NCBI GenBank assembly: GCA_017958465.1
Contig: JAGDCQ010000051.1
Location: 1 to 15,330 of the forward strand
Reading direction: 5' to 3'
DNA from: Lachnospiraceae bacterium
GTDB taxonomy: Bacteria > Bacillota > Clostridia > Lachnospirales > Lachnospiraceae
DNA: 15,330 nt
The notes below the pieces were generated by a model. The model was not told the origin of the DNA. It saw nothing but the letters and a program-made list of their open reading frames with translations, and did no database searches. Shown here in pieces: positions 1 to 7,034 of this stretch. Within the stretch, counting starts at the first letter, position 1. Each line of letters starts with the position of its first letter. Position numbers and translations under genes: made by a program.

Positions 1-742
1 CCGAAAGCAGCAGGAAGCCCAGGGGTTTCCAAAGGTGATCCCCGCGTTTTATATGCGTTTTCTCATGCGCAAGCACATTTTCAAGACTCCGTCCGTTCAG
101 CATCGAAGGTATGTAGATCCTTGGCCTTAAGATCCCGAGTATAAACGGCAGATCGATATCATCGCAGACGAAAGCGCCGTTTTCCGAACGGTACGAGGCC
201 TTTACACGGTGTTTTAGCCTAAGGTAACTTACCGCTGCATAGACAGTCATCGCAGCAACGCCTGCAAGCCAAACGGCCGTGAGCACGGATACGATGTACT
301 GTATGGGAGTTTGGGCCGTATTTGTTTTCTGACCGGCGGGTGAGATTGTGCCGGTCTGTTTTTCTGTACTCTGTTGCGGATCGACCAAAGATAATTCCTG
401 CCCGTTCCCGCTCTGTGCAGGCGCAAGCGATTCCGTATCCAGCGGCGACAGATGCTCCCGGATCACCGGATTTACGGTAAAATTTAATGCATCGATCCCT
501 GTTCTGATCTCAGGCTCTTTGGACGTCCGGATATCTGCCGGCACAGTTTCCGCGCTGGGAACAAGACTTAAGGCACTCTCAAAAGAAACAGGACATACAA
601 GCCTTACGGCAACAAGCGCCCAAAGCAGACAGATGACCCACTTCGGAGCCTTCTTAAGCAGCAGACGCACAAGGATAACAGCAAGGATAAGCCAGCTTGC
701 CGTGATAGTCATATTCAGGATTTTCAAAAAGATCGTTGCCAT
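1..742 (-). CDS. M56-family (BlaR1/MecR1-like) membrane metallopeptidase, N-terminal part
   Basis: The frame is open to the window edge, so only the first 247 codons are present; the C-terminal sensor part, if any, lies outside. Residues 9-30 and 36-56 are membrane segments, 62-145 form a variable loop, and 148-172 are a third segment. The zinc-peptidase motif HEKTH is at residues 226-230, inside the family signature AHEKTHIKRGDHLWKPLGF, which leads into the next membrane segment. In BlaR1/MecR1 this domain cleaves a partner repressor (BlaI/MecI) after an outside signal, usually a beta-lactam. The ATG at 742 is preceded by GAGAGG. No BlaI gene lies upstream, where one usually sits; it may lie downstream outside the window. 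The family assignment is firm; the signal sensed is unknown. Confidence 0.9.
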   Translation of the reverse strand, partial: MATIFLKILNMTITASWLILAVILVRLLLKKAPKWVICLLWALVAVRLVCPVSFESALSLVPSAETVPADIRTSKEPEIRTGIDALNFTVNPVIREHLSPLDTESLAPAQSGNGQELSLVDPQQSTEKQTGTISPAGQKTNTAQTPIQYIVSVLTAVWLAGVAAMTVYAAVSYLRLKHRVKASYRSENGAFVCDDIDLPFILGILRPRIYIPSMLNGRSLENVLAHEKTHIKRGDHLWKPLGFLLLS

Positions 743-777
743 AAGCCAAGCCTCTCAGATGTCTCTATACAAAAGTC

Positions 778-821
778 GGTCTATCGTTATAGACCACACT
801 TTGAGTCTATACCGATAGACC
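778..821. promoter_or_regulatory. Two tandem dyads, probable repressor operators of the M56 gene
   Basis: Site 1 is GGTCTAT-CGTT-ATAGACC (778-795), a perfect 7-base inverted repeat with a 4-base spacer. Site 2 is AGTCTAT-ACCG-ATAGACC (804-821), with the same half-site and 6 perfect pairs. The centres are 26 bases apart. Site 2 overlaps the predicted -10 and spacer, and site 1 lies at the likely start of transcription, so a bound dimeric repressor would block the promoter. A BlaI/MecI-family winged-helix protein is the natural candidate because BlaR1-like genes are controlled that way, but the binding protein is inferred. Confidence 0.7.
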
Positions 822-832
822 GGATTTGTCAA
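804..832 (-). promoter_or_regulatory. Promoter of the M56 peptidase gene
   Basis: On the minus strand a perfect -35 TTGACA (827-832) is followed after 17 bases by TAGACT (804-809), or after 15 bases by TATAGA (806-811). It lies about 60-85 bases before the ATG at 742 and overlaps the second dyad. Confidence 0.6.
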
Positions 833-882
833 GCATTTTTTTCAGATTTGTTCCGGCAGTTATTTCGCGTGTCGAACCCCGG

Positions 883-1599
883 TTACCGGACATCTCGCCA
901 GTTCACCGAGCAAATGGGCGGCAGCCTGTCGTAATCCAGATACGATACTGTTTTTGCCCAGTTGTCATGCAGGAGCAGGAAGCGGTGTTTTTCCCCGCCC
1001 GTTTCGTAAACTGCGTAGCCTATGATAAGCATGGTATGGTCGCCGTAAAAGCCGTTCCCGTCGCGCAAAAGGGAAAAAACCAGGGGCACACCCCTGTCGA
1101 TAAGCTTTGTTATGGGTGCAAAGCGCACTCCGACGCCCTTTACAAAGGCAACTCCGGTACGTCCCCGCTGCCCGGACTGCCTGAGCGTCCTGTCGAATAT
1201 GGGCTTTATAAGAAAAGGATTTGTGCCGCGCTTCCCAAAGAAGAACAGCTTTGCGTTTTTATAAACCTTGTCGAAAACATCCTTTGCAAGAGGCGCTGCC
1301 ACGGTGTTTGCCCGCGGGCCTTCGGCATTTTCATTTTTAGCAACGCTGTCCGGCCGGCCTTTTTTTCCGCTGCCGGACAGCGCTCCCGTGTGGTAAATAG
1401 CGGATGTTATGCTTGCTATGCTGCAGCAGTTATCCACTCCGTAATCGTTCTGCAAAAGCGGGGCAAAACCGCCAAGCACCTTTTCCTTTGTGCAGACCGC
1501 ATCCTTAACGCCATAGTTTTTCAGGAGATACTCATCAACAGTTTCCTTCACTATGCGCCGTTTCCCGTATTTATTTCTTTTCAGTAACCAAGCCAGCAT
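883..1599 (-). CDS. Papain/C39-like cysteine peptidase domain protein
   Basis: This is a 238-residue protein with no signal peptide and one short hydrophobic patch at residues 2-6. The pattern fits a papain-fold cysteine peptidase: Gln50 as the likely oxyanion residue, a Cys pair 58-59 in DNCCSIAS (Cys59 best fits the Cys-Ser-x-Ala pattern), His188 in GDHTMLIIGY, and Asn213 in LLHDNW. Residues 75-100 form a basic, low-complexity insertion. The ATG at 1599 has GGAAAGG upstream. The gene begins 45 bases after the LuxR-type gene on the same strand with no promoter or terminator seen between, so co-transcription is likely. Substrate and cell location are not evident. A non-catalytic papain-fold role cannot be excluded, though all expected residues are present. 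Confidence 0.7.
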   Translation of the reverse strand: MLAWLLKRNKYGKRRIVKETVDEYLLKNYGVKDAVCTKEKVLGGFAPLLQNDYGVDNCCSIASITSAIYHTGALSGSGKKGRPDSVAKNENAEGPRANTVAAPLAKDVFDKVYKNAKLFFFGKRGTNPFLIKPIFDRTLRQSGQRGRTGVAFVKGVGVRFAPITKLIDRGVPLVFSLLRDGNGFYGDHTMLIIGYAVYETGGEKHRFLLLHDNWAKTVSYLDYDRLPPICSVNWRDVR

Positions 1600-1644
1600 A
1601 ACTATCAGCCTTTCCGGATGCTAAAACACACGCATGTTCCGCGG

Positions 1645-3057
1645 TCATAAAAACGACCGGTAAACTCTCCCTACTTCGTTTCTGTCCTTCATTCCCGTCT
1701 TTTTCAGGATATTCGACACATGGAAGCGGACTGTGCTTTCCGAAAGCTTAAGGCGCTCCGCGATCTCGCCGTTTGAACGCCCCTCCGACAGGAAACCGGT
1801 TATCTCCTCTTCACGGCGAGTAAGCCCGTATTGCCTTGCAAACTCGGCATGACGGCCATCTACACTCAGAACGGGCTGCGGCTCCAAGGGAAGGGCAGGC
1901 CCGGTATATTCTGCCTTCAGCATCACGAAAAACAGTATTATGAGCGGAATGAAAAGCACGCTCATAAGGATGACGGAAGTCATCTCGTCGATATTCATCT
2001 CGATGAGCAAAAGCACGGCGGCTGCCTCAAAAGCACGGGCTATGGCAAGCCCAAGAGGCGCAAGATAGAGCTTTTTGCTCTCCGCGGCAAACGTCATAAA
2101 GGACGACGCGCGGTATACGGCAAAGAACCCGAGGATCACGTAAGAAAGGCCCACAACGAGCTTTACAAGGCCGCTCTCGCGATAGATCATGATCAGCACG
2201 ATAGGGTAGATAAGGCTCACCACGGAGCATATCCCGCTGACCGTCCTGTTCCTGTCAAAAACAAGGCCGGCGGCTATCAGCCCCACCGCATAAAAGGAGC
2301 GCTGGGCAAGAAGATCCAGCTCGCGGCAGTATTCAACGTAAAGGTTATTGTTCGTGCCTATGCTTGAGATAGGCGCCATTATCGCTATCACAAGGCATAA
2401 AAGGATGATGATCCTCCTGCCGGCGGGACTGCCGGAAACTCCGGGAGCGCCGGATGCATCAGCTTCCGCCTTTGCCCCGTTTTTCTGTTCACCCGTGAAA
2501 GCATCCCTGTACATCATTATGGCAAAGATGATAAGTGCGATGAGCAGGATATCTGCATAAAGGATATGGCGGGAGGTCATGACGCCTCCGTTTATCACGG
2601 AGATGAGCCAGGTCCCGAAAGCACCGACGGCGTAAGCCAGGCCGTAGCACAGCCCAAGGCGCGAAGTAGGCGCCTGCGCTGCCGCAAGGGTAAAAGTGAA
2701 GCCCGTGTGGAGCCCGACTATGATATTAAGGATGATGATCATGACAATGAGAAGTGCCTTGTTTGGCACCAGTATCGAAACCATGATGACAGGGATTTCG
2801 ATCAGGAATAAAGCTGCCTGGAACATCCTGCGGGCGGAAAGACGGCTCTTTGTCCTGTAAAGGAGTATGAACAGCGCCAACCCTAAGCCCTGGGCAAGGT
2901 AAGCCCAGCCTGTTGAAACAGCGCTGATGGTTTTTTCATCGAAAAAATCGTACATCAGATAAAACTGTGAGAAGAAAAGCAGCGAATCCAAAAGATATAC
3001 CGCAGCCATTATCACGCAGCACAATATAAAATTTCTGTTTTTAGAAATAAAAGCCAC
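1645..3057 (-). CDS. 12-TM (MFS-like) membrane protein with C-terminal LuxR-type DNA-binding domain
   Basis: This 470-residue protein has about twelve hydrophobic segments (12-30, 50-67, 78-97, 102-120, 134-155, 165-183, 214-232, 252-268, 275-292, 298-316, 333-352, 361-380), with a hydrophilic central loop at 184-213 as in MFS-type proteins. After a linker comes a LuxR/GerE helix-turn-helix at about 408-468, with LTRREEEI, then LSESTVRFHVSNIL as recognition helix. It is probably a membrane-bound one-component regulator, with the transporter-like part sensing or binding a solute; the ligand is unknown. The start is GTG at 3057, chosen because AGGAGG lies 7 bases before it. Its own promoter faces the surface-protein operon at 3304, making it the likely regulator of that operon and perhaps of itself. 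Confidence 0.85.
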   Translation of the reverse strand: MAFISKNRNFILCCVIMAAVYLLDSLLFFSQFYLMYDFFDEKTISAVSTGWAYLAQGLGLALFILLYRTKSRLSARRMFQAALFLIEIPVIMVSILVPNKALLIVMIIILNIIVGLHTGFTFTLAAAQAPTSRLGLCYGLAYAVGAFGTWLISVINGGVMTSRHILYADILLIALIIFAIMMYRDAFTGEQKNGAKAEADASGAPGVSGSPAGRRIIILLCLVIAIMAPISSIGTNNNLYVEYCRELDLLAQRSFYAVGLIAAGLVFDRNRTVSGICSVVSLIYPIVLIMIYRESGLVKLVVGLSYVILGFFAVYRASSFMTFAAESKKLYLAPLGLAIARAFEAAAVLLLIEMNIDEMTSVILMSVLFIPLIILFFVMLKAEYTGPALPLEPQPVLSVDGRHAEFARQYGLTRREEEITGFLSEGRSNGEIAERLKLSESTVRFHVSNILKKTGMKDRNEVGRVYRSFL

Positions 3058-3098
3058 CTACGTTCCTCCTGATGGATAAACCGCCTTTTTATTCCTTA

Positions 3099-3127
3099 AT
3101 TGTACAACAAACCTATCCAAATCTCAA
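3099..3127 (-). promoter_or_regulatory. Promoter of the LuxR-type membrane regulator
   Basis: The minus strand shows TTGAGA (3122-3127), a 17-base spacer and TACAAT (3099-3104), about 40 bases before the GTG start. One copy of the GGATAGGTT repeat fills the spacer. Confidence 0.7.
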
Positions 3128-3163
3128 CAGTTAAGTACTAAAAAGCAAAACCTATCCGAAATC
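3110..3163. repeat. Direct repeat AACCTATCC(A/G)AA, possible regulator binding sites
   Basis: Two copies in the same orientation, AACCTATCCAAATC (3110-3123) and AACCTATCCGAAATC (3149-3163), start 39 bases apart. The first sits between the -35 and -10 of the LuxR-type gene, the second just upstream of that promoter. Both lie about 60-110 bases before the putative plus-strand promoter. They could bind the LuxR-type protein itself; this is inferred from position. Confidence 0.45.
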
Positions 3164-3219
3164 AAACGCGCCTGCCGGCGAAACTGTACAAATACTGACT
3201 GGGTCTTAGGAAGCGGGAA

Positions 3220-3228
3220 TGCTATAGT
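3220..3228 (+). promoter_or_regulatory. Putative extended -10 promoter of the surface-protein operon
   Basis: TGCTATAGT gives an extended -10 (TGn plus TATAGT at 3223-3228). No good -35 lies 16-18 bases upstream, which is typical of an activator-dependent or extended -10 promoter. Transcription would start near 3235, giving a leader of about 70 bases. Confidence 0.45.
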
Positions 3229-3267
3229 AAGATAGAGTACAGTTTACCTTTCTGTGCCCAAAAAAAT

Positions 3268-3283
3268 CGGGCAATCTTGCCCG
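3268..3283 (-). terminator. Perfect hairpin in the surface operon leader, terminator-like on the minus strand
   Basis: CGGGCAATCTTGCCCG is a 7-base perfect inverted repeat with a 2-base loop. Read on the minus strand it is followed by A then seven T residues, as in an intrinsic terminator. On the plus strand it lies 8 bases before the ribosome site of the gene at 3304 and follows a run of A, so it could also shape the leader RNA. No gene ends on the minus strand here. Confidence 0.45.
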
Positions 3284-3303
3284 CCCAAGCAAGGAGGGAG
3301 TTT

Positions 3304-5898
3304 ATGAAGATCATGAACAAAAAAAGGTTCGTCACGATCGCGATTCTTGCTGCGATCTGCATCTCATTTTTTGGTATGAGGAACCTTTTATTCTCAAAGG
3401 CTGACGAGCCCGGACCGGCATCGGCCCGTCTTATCTATGCCAGCAACCTGGATGATGATGGGAACCCAACTGAGGATACTGTGTACAAGTTTGACACCGA
3501 TGATGGTTTCGGGGAAGGCTTCACGCCTTATGCTGTTTATGTAACACAGGCTGAGGGACCGGTAATGAGACTTAATTCCGGCACGTTTGACCCGGTCAGC
3601 GTGAACTACGCAACCATCCGGATCTGGAACAACAACTGTGAGATAACGGTAGAAACACAAGAGGGATATGTCGACAGGTTCTGCCTCATCCAGACAGGCG
3701 GGGATTCTTTCCTCGATGTCGGCTGGAGCCATTTTAACCGCGGAGGCTGTAATGCCGGTGTTTACAACGGTGAAGATACCGCCACGGCTATCGCAACTTA
3801 CTTCAACGACTATGTGACGCTGGATGAAAACCCGGAAAACATCACCTATTGGAACGACGAATCCGTTACTATGAGGTTTGACGCCGAACACACAGAAACA
3901 AACAGCGAAGATCCCCATTACGGGAAGACCGTTTATACCGTTACATGGGAAATGGAAGTTAAGGACCTTACGCTTGAGGAAAATGTTATCTTATTCTTAC
4001 AGGACGACGTAAACGACCAAGAAGATGTAGTCAGCGAAGGAAAGCTTCGCGTCAGCGGTTCGATCACTGTGGGCGGCGGCTCCCGGATCGAGGCTGTGGA
4101 TGAGGCTCCGCGCCTTGAGATACTCCATAACAACCTCCCTCTCAGCGATATAACGCTGTACGATGTCGAAGGAGAGTCGGGTGAAACCCCGTTAGCTAAC
4201 AATAGTATTGAAGGCACGTATTACTTCACAAGTTTTGACTTCTCCGCCGGCAGCGCCTGGATATGGACAATATATCACGGCAACGGGCCTGTTACGATCC
4301 CCGAGGATGCTATCGGAAGTCCGGATGTGCTTGCTGCCCAAAAGAGATATATCTACGCCTATGATATCCTCGATTTTAACGGAGACGGCAGCCCTGAGGA
4401 AGATGACCTCAAATATGCGCTGGCGATGGAGCTTTGCTACAAATTTTACGGCGTATACGGTATGTTCGGACTCCCCGTAGCGATTATCGATAACTGGGGA
4501 GATGTTCCTCCCGAAGAACAGTGGGAGCGTTTCGCGGATGCGGCACAGGCGCTCAGCGACAGGATCACCTTCGAGGACGGCGGATCCATAGATGTAATAA
4601 ACGATGACGGTACTACAGGGACCAGGCAGCGCTTCCTTGCCACGGTCAACTGGGGCTATACCGAGGAAGGCGAACTCATTTCCGACACAGTGTATGTGTA
4701 CAGGCTTGACCTCCCGTCAGAGCTCCTTATCTGCACCGACTACGACGAAGAAGCCGGAGACGGCAGCACTTTCTACTCTCGAATGGGTTTTGACGATAAA
4801 AAAGTCATTGTCGGCGACGTGGATGCAAACTTTGAAGAAGTTGACGAGGATTATTTCTCCACCGTTATCGTGACCGACACGATAGGAACCGTTGCAGTAG
4901 GCGGAAACGCCGTATCAATATATCTCAGGAACGCAGACAGAAACCTTTTCACCTTCCAGACCATATCGTATTTCAAAATGAAACACTTTGAAGAAAACGA
5001 ATGGCGGATCCTCGAACCCGATCTCTTCGTAAAGATCTTTAAGACAGGCGGCAAATTCTTTGCCACCGCAAGTGAAGGCGAAGCAAAGAGATACGACTTC
5101 GTATCCAATGATTTCACAGGCAATGCTGCGGATAAGATCTGGGAAGCAGGCGGCGATTGCCCGGTTAAGCTTTTCATCCATGATAATGTCCTTCATATCA
5201 TGCCCCTGAACGCAAACTCAGGTGTTGCAAAGGCTTTGAAGGAAGTCAGGCTTACGGATTCCATCCCTGCAGCTGCAGTGACCATCGACAATTCCAATCC
5301 TCTGGATATCGTGATCACCTTCAATTCGAACTTCTATGACACCGTCAATTTCGAGCTTGAGTACGCAGACGGTGCGAAGGGCGCATTTACCGTTGAACGC
5401 GAAGGCATCATCATCCAGTACACACCTCTGGATGTATCGGGCCACGGCCGCTACTGGCTGGATATCTACGGCGAAGGAGAAGGAAACGAGTTTAACTACA
5501 CATTTGATCCCGAAACCGAGAATTTCGTTGTAATAGCCTCCTACTATCACTCCTCCGCGGAAACAGGCATAAACAACCTTAAGCTGATCGTCACCTATGA
5601 CGACGGAACCACGGAAGTGCTCGACAGCGTTGACTCGGCCCACGGCTTCAGCGGATACAAATCCGGCAGCAGCTATCTTGACGACAACGATGTAGCCGCT
5701 GTTGATACCACCTCCTTTATCATCGGATTTATGAAGACAGAAGGAAGCAGCACTACGTTTACCAAGAACGGCCATACCGGAGGTTTCAGCGTTCAGGTCG
5801 TAAAGGCCGGTTACAACAACGCCGATTCCTTTGGCGGCGCTCTGGCAGGCTCCGGAAAGGGCAAATATTGGGACGGCAACGCCGATCTGTATGATTAA
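3304..5898 (+). CDS. Large secreted protein of unknown function with one EF-hand/dockerin-like calcium loop
   Basis: This 864-residue protein has a signal peptide: basic MKIMNKKR, a hydrophobic core at about 9-30, and possible cleavage after Ala33. The mature part is strongly acidic, rich in Asp, Gly, Thr and Tyr, and looks beta-rich. A loop at residues 357-368, DFNGDGSPEEDD, has Asp/Asn/Asp/Ser/Glu/Asp at EF-hand positions 1, 3, 5, 7, 9 and 12, followed by LKYAL, like half of a type I dockerin; no second half is seen. The protein ends in a Gly/Ser-rich stretch and KYWDGNADLYD, with no membrane tail or sortase motif. No enzymatic motif was recognised. The ATG at 3304 follows AAGGAGGG; an upstream in-frame ATG at 3277 falls in the leader hairpin and lacks a ribosome site. 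It is the first gene of an operon with the anchored protein at 5911. Confidence 0.75.
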   Translation: MKIMNKKRFVTIAILAAICISFFGMRNLLFSKADEPGPASARLIYASNLDDDGNPTEDTVYKFDTDDGFGEGFTPYAVYVTQAEGPVMRLNSGTFDPVSVNYATIRIWNNNCEITVETQEGYVDRFCLIQTGGDSFLDVGWSHFNRGGCNAGVYNGEDTATAIATYFNDYVTLDENPENITYWNDESVTMRFDAEHTETNSEDPHYGKTVYTVTWEMEVKDLTLEENVILFLQDDVNDQEDVVSEGKLRVSGSITVGGGSRIEAVDEAPRLEILHNNLPLSDITLYDVEGESGETPLANNSIEGTYYFTSFDFSAGSAWIWTIYHGNGPVTIPEDAIGSPDVLAAQKRYIYAYDILDFNGDGSPEEDDLKYALAMELCYKFYGVYGMFGLPVAIIDNWGDVPPEEQWERFADAAQALSDRITFEDGGSIDVINDDGTTGTRQRFLATVNWGYTEEGELISDTVYVYRLDLPSELLICTDYDEEAGDGSTFYSRMGFDDKKVIVGDVDANFEEVDEDYFSTVIVTDTIGTVAVGGNAVSIYLRNADRNLFTFQTISYFKMKHFEENEWRILEPDLFVKIFKTGGKFFATASEGEAKRYDFVSNDFTGNAADKIWEAGGDCPVKLFIHDNVLHIMPLNANSGVAKALKEVRLTDSIPAAAVTIDNSNPLDIVITFNSNFYDTVNFELEYADGAKGAFTVEREGIIIQYTPLDVSGHGRYWLDIYGEGEGNEFNYTFDPETENFVVIASYYHSSAETGINNLKLIVTYDDGTTEVLDSVDSAHGFSGYKSGSSYLDDNDVAAVDTTSFIIGFMKTEGSSTTFTKNGHTGGFSVQVVKAGYNNADSFGGALAGSGKGKYWDGNADLYD

Positions 5899-5910
5899 GG
5901 AGGCCACAAC

Positions 5911-6960
5911 ATGAACAAAAAAATATTAGCTTTGATCCTTGTGTTATGCCTGGTCACAATACCTTTGATCCGTACTGATGCCGCAAACGAGCCTGTGACT
6001 ATAAGCACCGCTTCCGCTACATCCGGCTCCGCAACAGTTTCCGGCACTACCGAAGCCCTTGCCGTCATGGTAAGGCTTACGGACGCTGACGGAAACATCC
6101 TTGCAATGCAGAGCTTCGCGGTATCTGACAGCGGCAGCTTCTCGGCTTCCATTGGCGATCTGACCCTGGACTTTGGCACCTACACTATATCCGTTGCAGA
6201 CTACGAAGGCGGCTCCTGGGCCTCGGCAACGGCGGCGATCACACCTTCGCCCTCACCGTCACCCACGGCAACCGTAACACCCACGCCATCGCCTTCACCC
6301 AGCCCCTCACCTTCACCGGATCCGGCAGATGCAGGAGACCTTGACACAGACGTTGATGTTTCCGACGATGCTCCCGAAGTTGAGACCGTCATCAGCCTTG
6401 AACAGGTTTTGGAGCTTTTGACCGAAGAAGAACGTGAAGCTTACGAAAACGGCGCAGATGTCCTGATCTACCTCTCTGTAGATACTCTTGAGGCAGCCGA
6501 GGTTCCTGAGGAAGACAAGGAGAAACTCGATGAATACCTTGGAGAGACCGGCGAGACCGGCGCCATCTTCCTCGATCTGTCCCTTTGGAAGAAAGTAGGC
6601 GGAAACGCAGAAAGCAAACTTAGCGAAACCGGCAGCGAACTTGAGATCACACTGGAAGTACCTGAGGAACTGCAGAACGTTCCCACGGGCTTCACAAGGA
6701 CCTACAGGGTACTGCGCGTCCATAACGGCGTTGTAGAAGTAGTCGGCGAGAGCACGGAGCCTGTCATCACCGTACTTTCCGACAAGTTCTCAACATATAT
6801 GCTTGTCTACTCCGACACCAAAGACCCGGTTGTGCCCCAGACTTCGGATAATCCTTTTGTCAGGACTTTACCGTGGATCCTTGCAGCCGTTCTGCTGCTC
6901 GCAGTTTTAACACCCGCAAGCCTTAAAGCTAAGAAGCCACAGGACTTGTCAAAGGAATAA
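5911..6960 (+). CDS. Cell-wall-anchored surface protein with Pro/Ser linker and sortase-type tail (VPQTSD)
   Basis: This is a 349-residue protein. Residues 1-25 are a signal peptide, probably cut near TDA-AN. Residues 27-110 form a small Ser/Thr-rich beta domain, Ig-like in pattern. Residues 111-138 are a Pro/Ser/Thr spacer of SP and TP dipeptides. Residues 158-302 form a second domain ending in DKFSTYMLVYSD, a pattern I know from Lachnospiraceae surface proteins. The tail has VPQTSDN (308-314), a hydrophobic stretch (319-336) and basic KAKK, the layout of a sortase signal with Ser in place of the usual Gly. It starts 12 bases after the previous stop; that TAA is part of the TAAGGAGG ribosome site, so the two genes are co-transcribed and possibly translationally coupled. 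Its likely role is display or anchoring of the unanchored upstream product. Confidence 0.8.
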   Translation: MNKKILALILVLCLVTIPLIRTDAANEPVTISTASATSGSATVSGTTEALAVMVRLTDADGNILAMQSFAVSDSGSFSASIGDLTLDFGTYTISVADYEGGSWASATAAITPSPSPSPTATVTPTPSPSPSPSPSPDPADAGDLDTDVDVSDDAPEVETVISLEQVLELLTEEEREAYENGADVLIYLSVDTLEAAEVPEEDKEKLDEYLGETGETGAIFLDLSLWKKVGGNAESKLSETGSELEITLEVPEELQNVPTGFTRTYRVLRVHNGVVEVVGESTEPVITVLSDKFSTYMLVYSDTKDPVVPQTSDNPFVRTLPWILAAVLLLAVLTPASLKAKKPQDLSKE

Positions 6961-6981
6961 AAAAAACGATCTGAAATGAAA

Positions 6982-7016
6982 AAGACCCGGGAAGCCGTTA
7001 CAGCCTCCCGGGTCTT
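6982..7016. terminator. Strong hairpin terminator shared by convergent genes
   Basis: Eleven perfect pairs (AAGACCCGGGA with TCCCGGGTCTT), one mismatch, two more pairs and a 7-base loop. On the minus strand it is followed by a T-rich stretch (TTTTTCATTTC), so it terminates the gene ending at 7035. On the plus strand it lies 21 bases after the surface operon stop but has only a weak T tract. Confidence 0.85.
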
Positions 7017-7034
7017 GCTTATTCCGGATATTGA

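Noticed and set aside
1428..1436. DnaA-box-like TTATCCACT
   Set aside because: A single imperfect copy inside a coding gene, with no cluster or AT-rich unwinding region, so not an origin.
826..1587. Plus-strand open frame of 253 codons opposite the cysteine peptidase
   Set aside because: It begins inside the M56 promoter region, has no ribosome site, and the minus strand carries a coherent catalytic pattern.
3277..3303. Upstream ATG extending the large surface protein by nine residues
   Set aside because: It lies in the leader hairpin without a ribosome site; ATG 3304 follows AAGGAGGG and starts a proper signal peptide.
5218..5907. Minus-strand open frame of 229 codons opposite the end of the large surface protein
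   Set aside because: Antisense to a clearly expressed, signal-peptide-bearing gene; no promoter, ribosome site or known domain.
6240..6320. Low-complexity repeat of CCTTCACC-like units
   Set aside because: It is in frame and encodes the Pro/Ser spacer of a surface protein, not a CRISPR or independent DNA repeat.
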